This document shows positions 5,559 through 6,754 of a DNA stretch of 6,754 nt, piece after piece. Both the position numbers and the translations under genes were made by a program. Within the stretch, counting starts at the first letter, position 1; each line of letters begins with the position of its first letter. Below the pieces are notes generated by a model. That model had not been told where the DNA came from. It made no database searches and worked only from the letters and a program-made list of their open reading frames with translations. The stretch comes from Roseburia sp. (GTDB taxonomy: Bacteria > Bacillota > Clostridia > Lachnospirales > Lachnospiraceae): assembly GCA_030844625.1 (NCBI GenBank), contig JAUUNJ010000135.1, forward strand, positions 1 through 6,754, read 5' to 3'.

Positions 5559-6754
5559 ATTTTTCGTTTCGTTTATTATAATCATTTACTAAATTAGCTT
5601 TTGATGCAAGTGAACCTTTATTATTATTCATTGCCTCTTTTGCCTTTTTTATTTTTTCTTCTTTTTCAGCAGCAGTCATCTGTGAATTAGAAGAAACACT
5701 TTTTGCATTTACCTTTGATGCTTCAATAATTTTTTCTCTGTAAATGCCCTCTTTTTCTTTACGTTTTTCTGCTTTTGCTGCCGCTTTTTCTTTATTTTGT
5801 TCAACAATTATATCAACATCAATTTTTCTAAAATGAATATTAATAAAAAGCTGCTGCAACATCATAATCAACGAACCTGCGACCCAGTATATACCAAGAC
5901 CGGTTGAAAGAATATAACACATATATACAGATATAAGAGGCATCATGAAGTTCATTATTTTCATTGAACCTGCCATTGGATTATCTGCTGTACTTGCAGT
6001 ATTGTTAAGCTTAGTTGATAACTGTACACTTAAAAATTGGAATAAACCGGCAAGTATAGGAATAATCAATGCTACTATTAATGATATTGTTCCTGCTTCG
6101 AACATTGCCTTTGGTGACATACTTAAATTAAAGCCAAAGAAATCATTAATCTGATTAATCTTTGAAGATACATCCTTATCAGCTACATCAAGAATTGTCT
6201 GAAGTGTTGTATTCTTTGTAAGAGCAATATCTCCACTTCCTCTTGAATAGCCTGTCATCGCATCAATACATTGATTTAATTTTTCACCTGATAAATCTTT
6301 TGCAAGTTTATCAATTCCGAAAAACTGCTTCATCTGACTTAAATCTAAACCATAAAGAACTTTTGTATATAATTCCTTAACCGGTTTAACATAAGCAGGA
6401 ATATTCATAATTACTCTGTACAATGCCAAAAGAATAGGCATCTGAATAATTAACTGCAGACATCCTCCTGTCATGGATGTTCCATACTTATCATAAACAG
6501 CTTTTATCTCTTCCTGCTGTGCCAACTGTGACTGCTGGTCTTTTTTATTCTGATACTTTTTCTGTATTGCCTGAATTTCAGGTTGTATCACAGCATTTAG
6601 TTTCATAGATTTCTGCTGTCTGATTGTCATTGGTAACATCAACATTCTTACAACAATGGTAAATAATATAATACAAAAACCAATGTTATAAATTCCAAGA
6701 GCTGCAAATCCATCATAGATAAATTCTAATATTTTACCTAAAATCCACGCAAAT
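5557..6754 (-). CDS. yidC: Membrane protein insertase YidC/OxaA, 5' end outside the window
   Basis: YidC inserts and folds proteins in the cytoplasmic membrane, alone or with SecYEG. The frame stays open to the right edge; 398 residues are visible and probably only about 15-20 N-terminal residues are missing. Numbering from the edge, the first segment (about 18-36) ends in the conserved hydrophilic-groove Arg36 (TIVVRMLMLP). A charged cytoplasmic helical hairpin follows (about 42-94), then GGCLQLIIQMPILLALYRV (96-114, second membrane segment). Next come a long external loop (about 118-215), further membrane segments at about 219-244, 262-282 and 285-306, and a Lys/Glu/Ala-rich cytoplasmic tail (307-398) of the kind that contacts ribosomes. 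The external loop is clearly longer than in Bacillus YidC. The ATG at 6645 is internal and not the start, since family sequence continues upstream of it. The stop TAG overlaps the jag ribosome site. Confidence 0.96.
   Translation of the reverse strand, partial: FAWILGKILEFIYDGFAALGIYNIGFCIILFTIVVRMLMLPMTIRQQKSMKLNAVIQPEIQAIQKKYQNKKDQQSQLAQQEEIKAVYDKYGTSMTGGCLQLIIQMPILLALYRVIMNIPAYVKPVKELYTKVLYGLDLSQMKQFFGIDKLAKDLSGEKLNQCIDAMTGYSRGSGDIALTKNTTLQTILDVADKDVSSKINQINDFFGFNLSMSPKAMFEAGTISLIVALIIPILAGLFQFLSVQLSTKLNNTASTADNPMAGSMKIMNFMMPLISVYMCYILSTGLGIYWVAGSLIMMLQQLFINIHFRKIDVDIIVEQNKEKAAAKAEKRKEKEGIYREKIIEASKVNAKSVSSNSQMTAAEKEEKIKKAKEAMNNNKGSLASKANLVNDYNKRNEK

Noticed and set aside
5547..5585. Upstream extension of jag to 5585
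   Set aside because: It overlaps the end of yidC, adds residues not typical of the family, and the good ribosome site serves 5546.
6643..6645. ATG at 6645 as start of yidC
   Set aside because: The frame continues upstream to the window edge with recognisable YidC sequence, including the first membrane segment and the conserved Arg just before this Met.

Overview
The window is a compact, AT-rich chromosomal segment with every gene on the minus strand. Read right to left the order is yidC (5' end outside the window), jag/khpB, mnmE, mnmG, rsmG and a small coiled-coil gene. This is the conserved segment beside the replication origin in Bacillota. Very low GC, AGGAGG-type ribosome sites, the gene order and the style of the proteins suggest a member of the Clostridia, possibly a Lachnospiraceae-like organism. 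The family-level assignment is inference. By the usual order, rpmH, rnpA and dnaA would lie beyond the right edge, and parA/parB or noc beyond the left edge. Neither flank is visible.

Right part (4852-6754): yidC, a membrane protein insertase, is followed by jag/khpB, a Jag_N-KH-R3H RNA-binding protein. The jag ribosome site overlaps the yidC stop codon. A strong intrinsic terminator (4852-4883) closes this unit.

Middle part (664-4850): a probable extended -10 promoter (4809-4837) starts a second unit. It carries mnmE and mnmG, whose products together make the xnm5U34 wobble modification of tRNA, and then rsmG, the 16S rRNA m7G methyltransferase. The theme of the unit is RNA modification for translation. 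Four translation starts needed correction or comment: rsmG at 1397, mnmE at 4737, jag at 5546, and a GTG start at 663 for the coiled-coil gene.

Left part (1-663): this is the least ordinary stretch. A 164-residue coiled-coil protein of unknown function is coupled to rsmG. Three parS-type sites (the ParB centromere motif) lie within about 275 bp. One is inside the coding sequence (316-331). One is the centre of a perfect 46-bp palindrome spanning the gene's stop codon (128-173). One carries a single change and abuts a possible leftward promoter (59-74). The region therefore looks like the origin-proximal chromosome-partition locus grafted onto the end of the RNA-modification operon. I see no clearly undescribed multi-gene system; the best leads are the parS cluster with its long palindrome and the unexplained coiled-coil protein.
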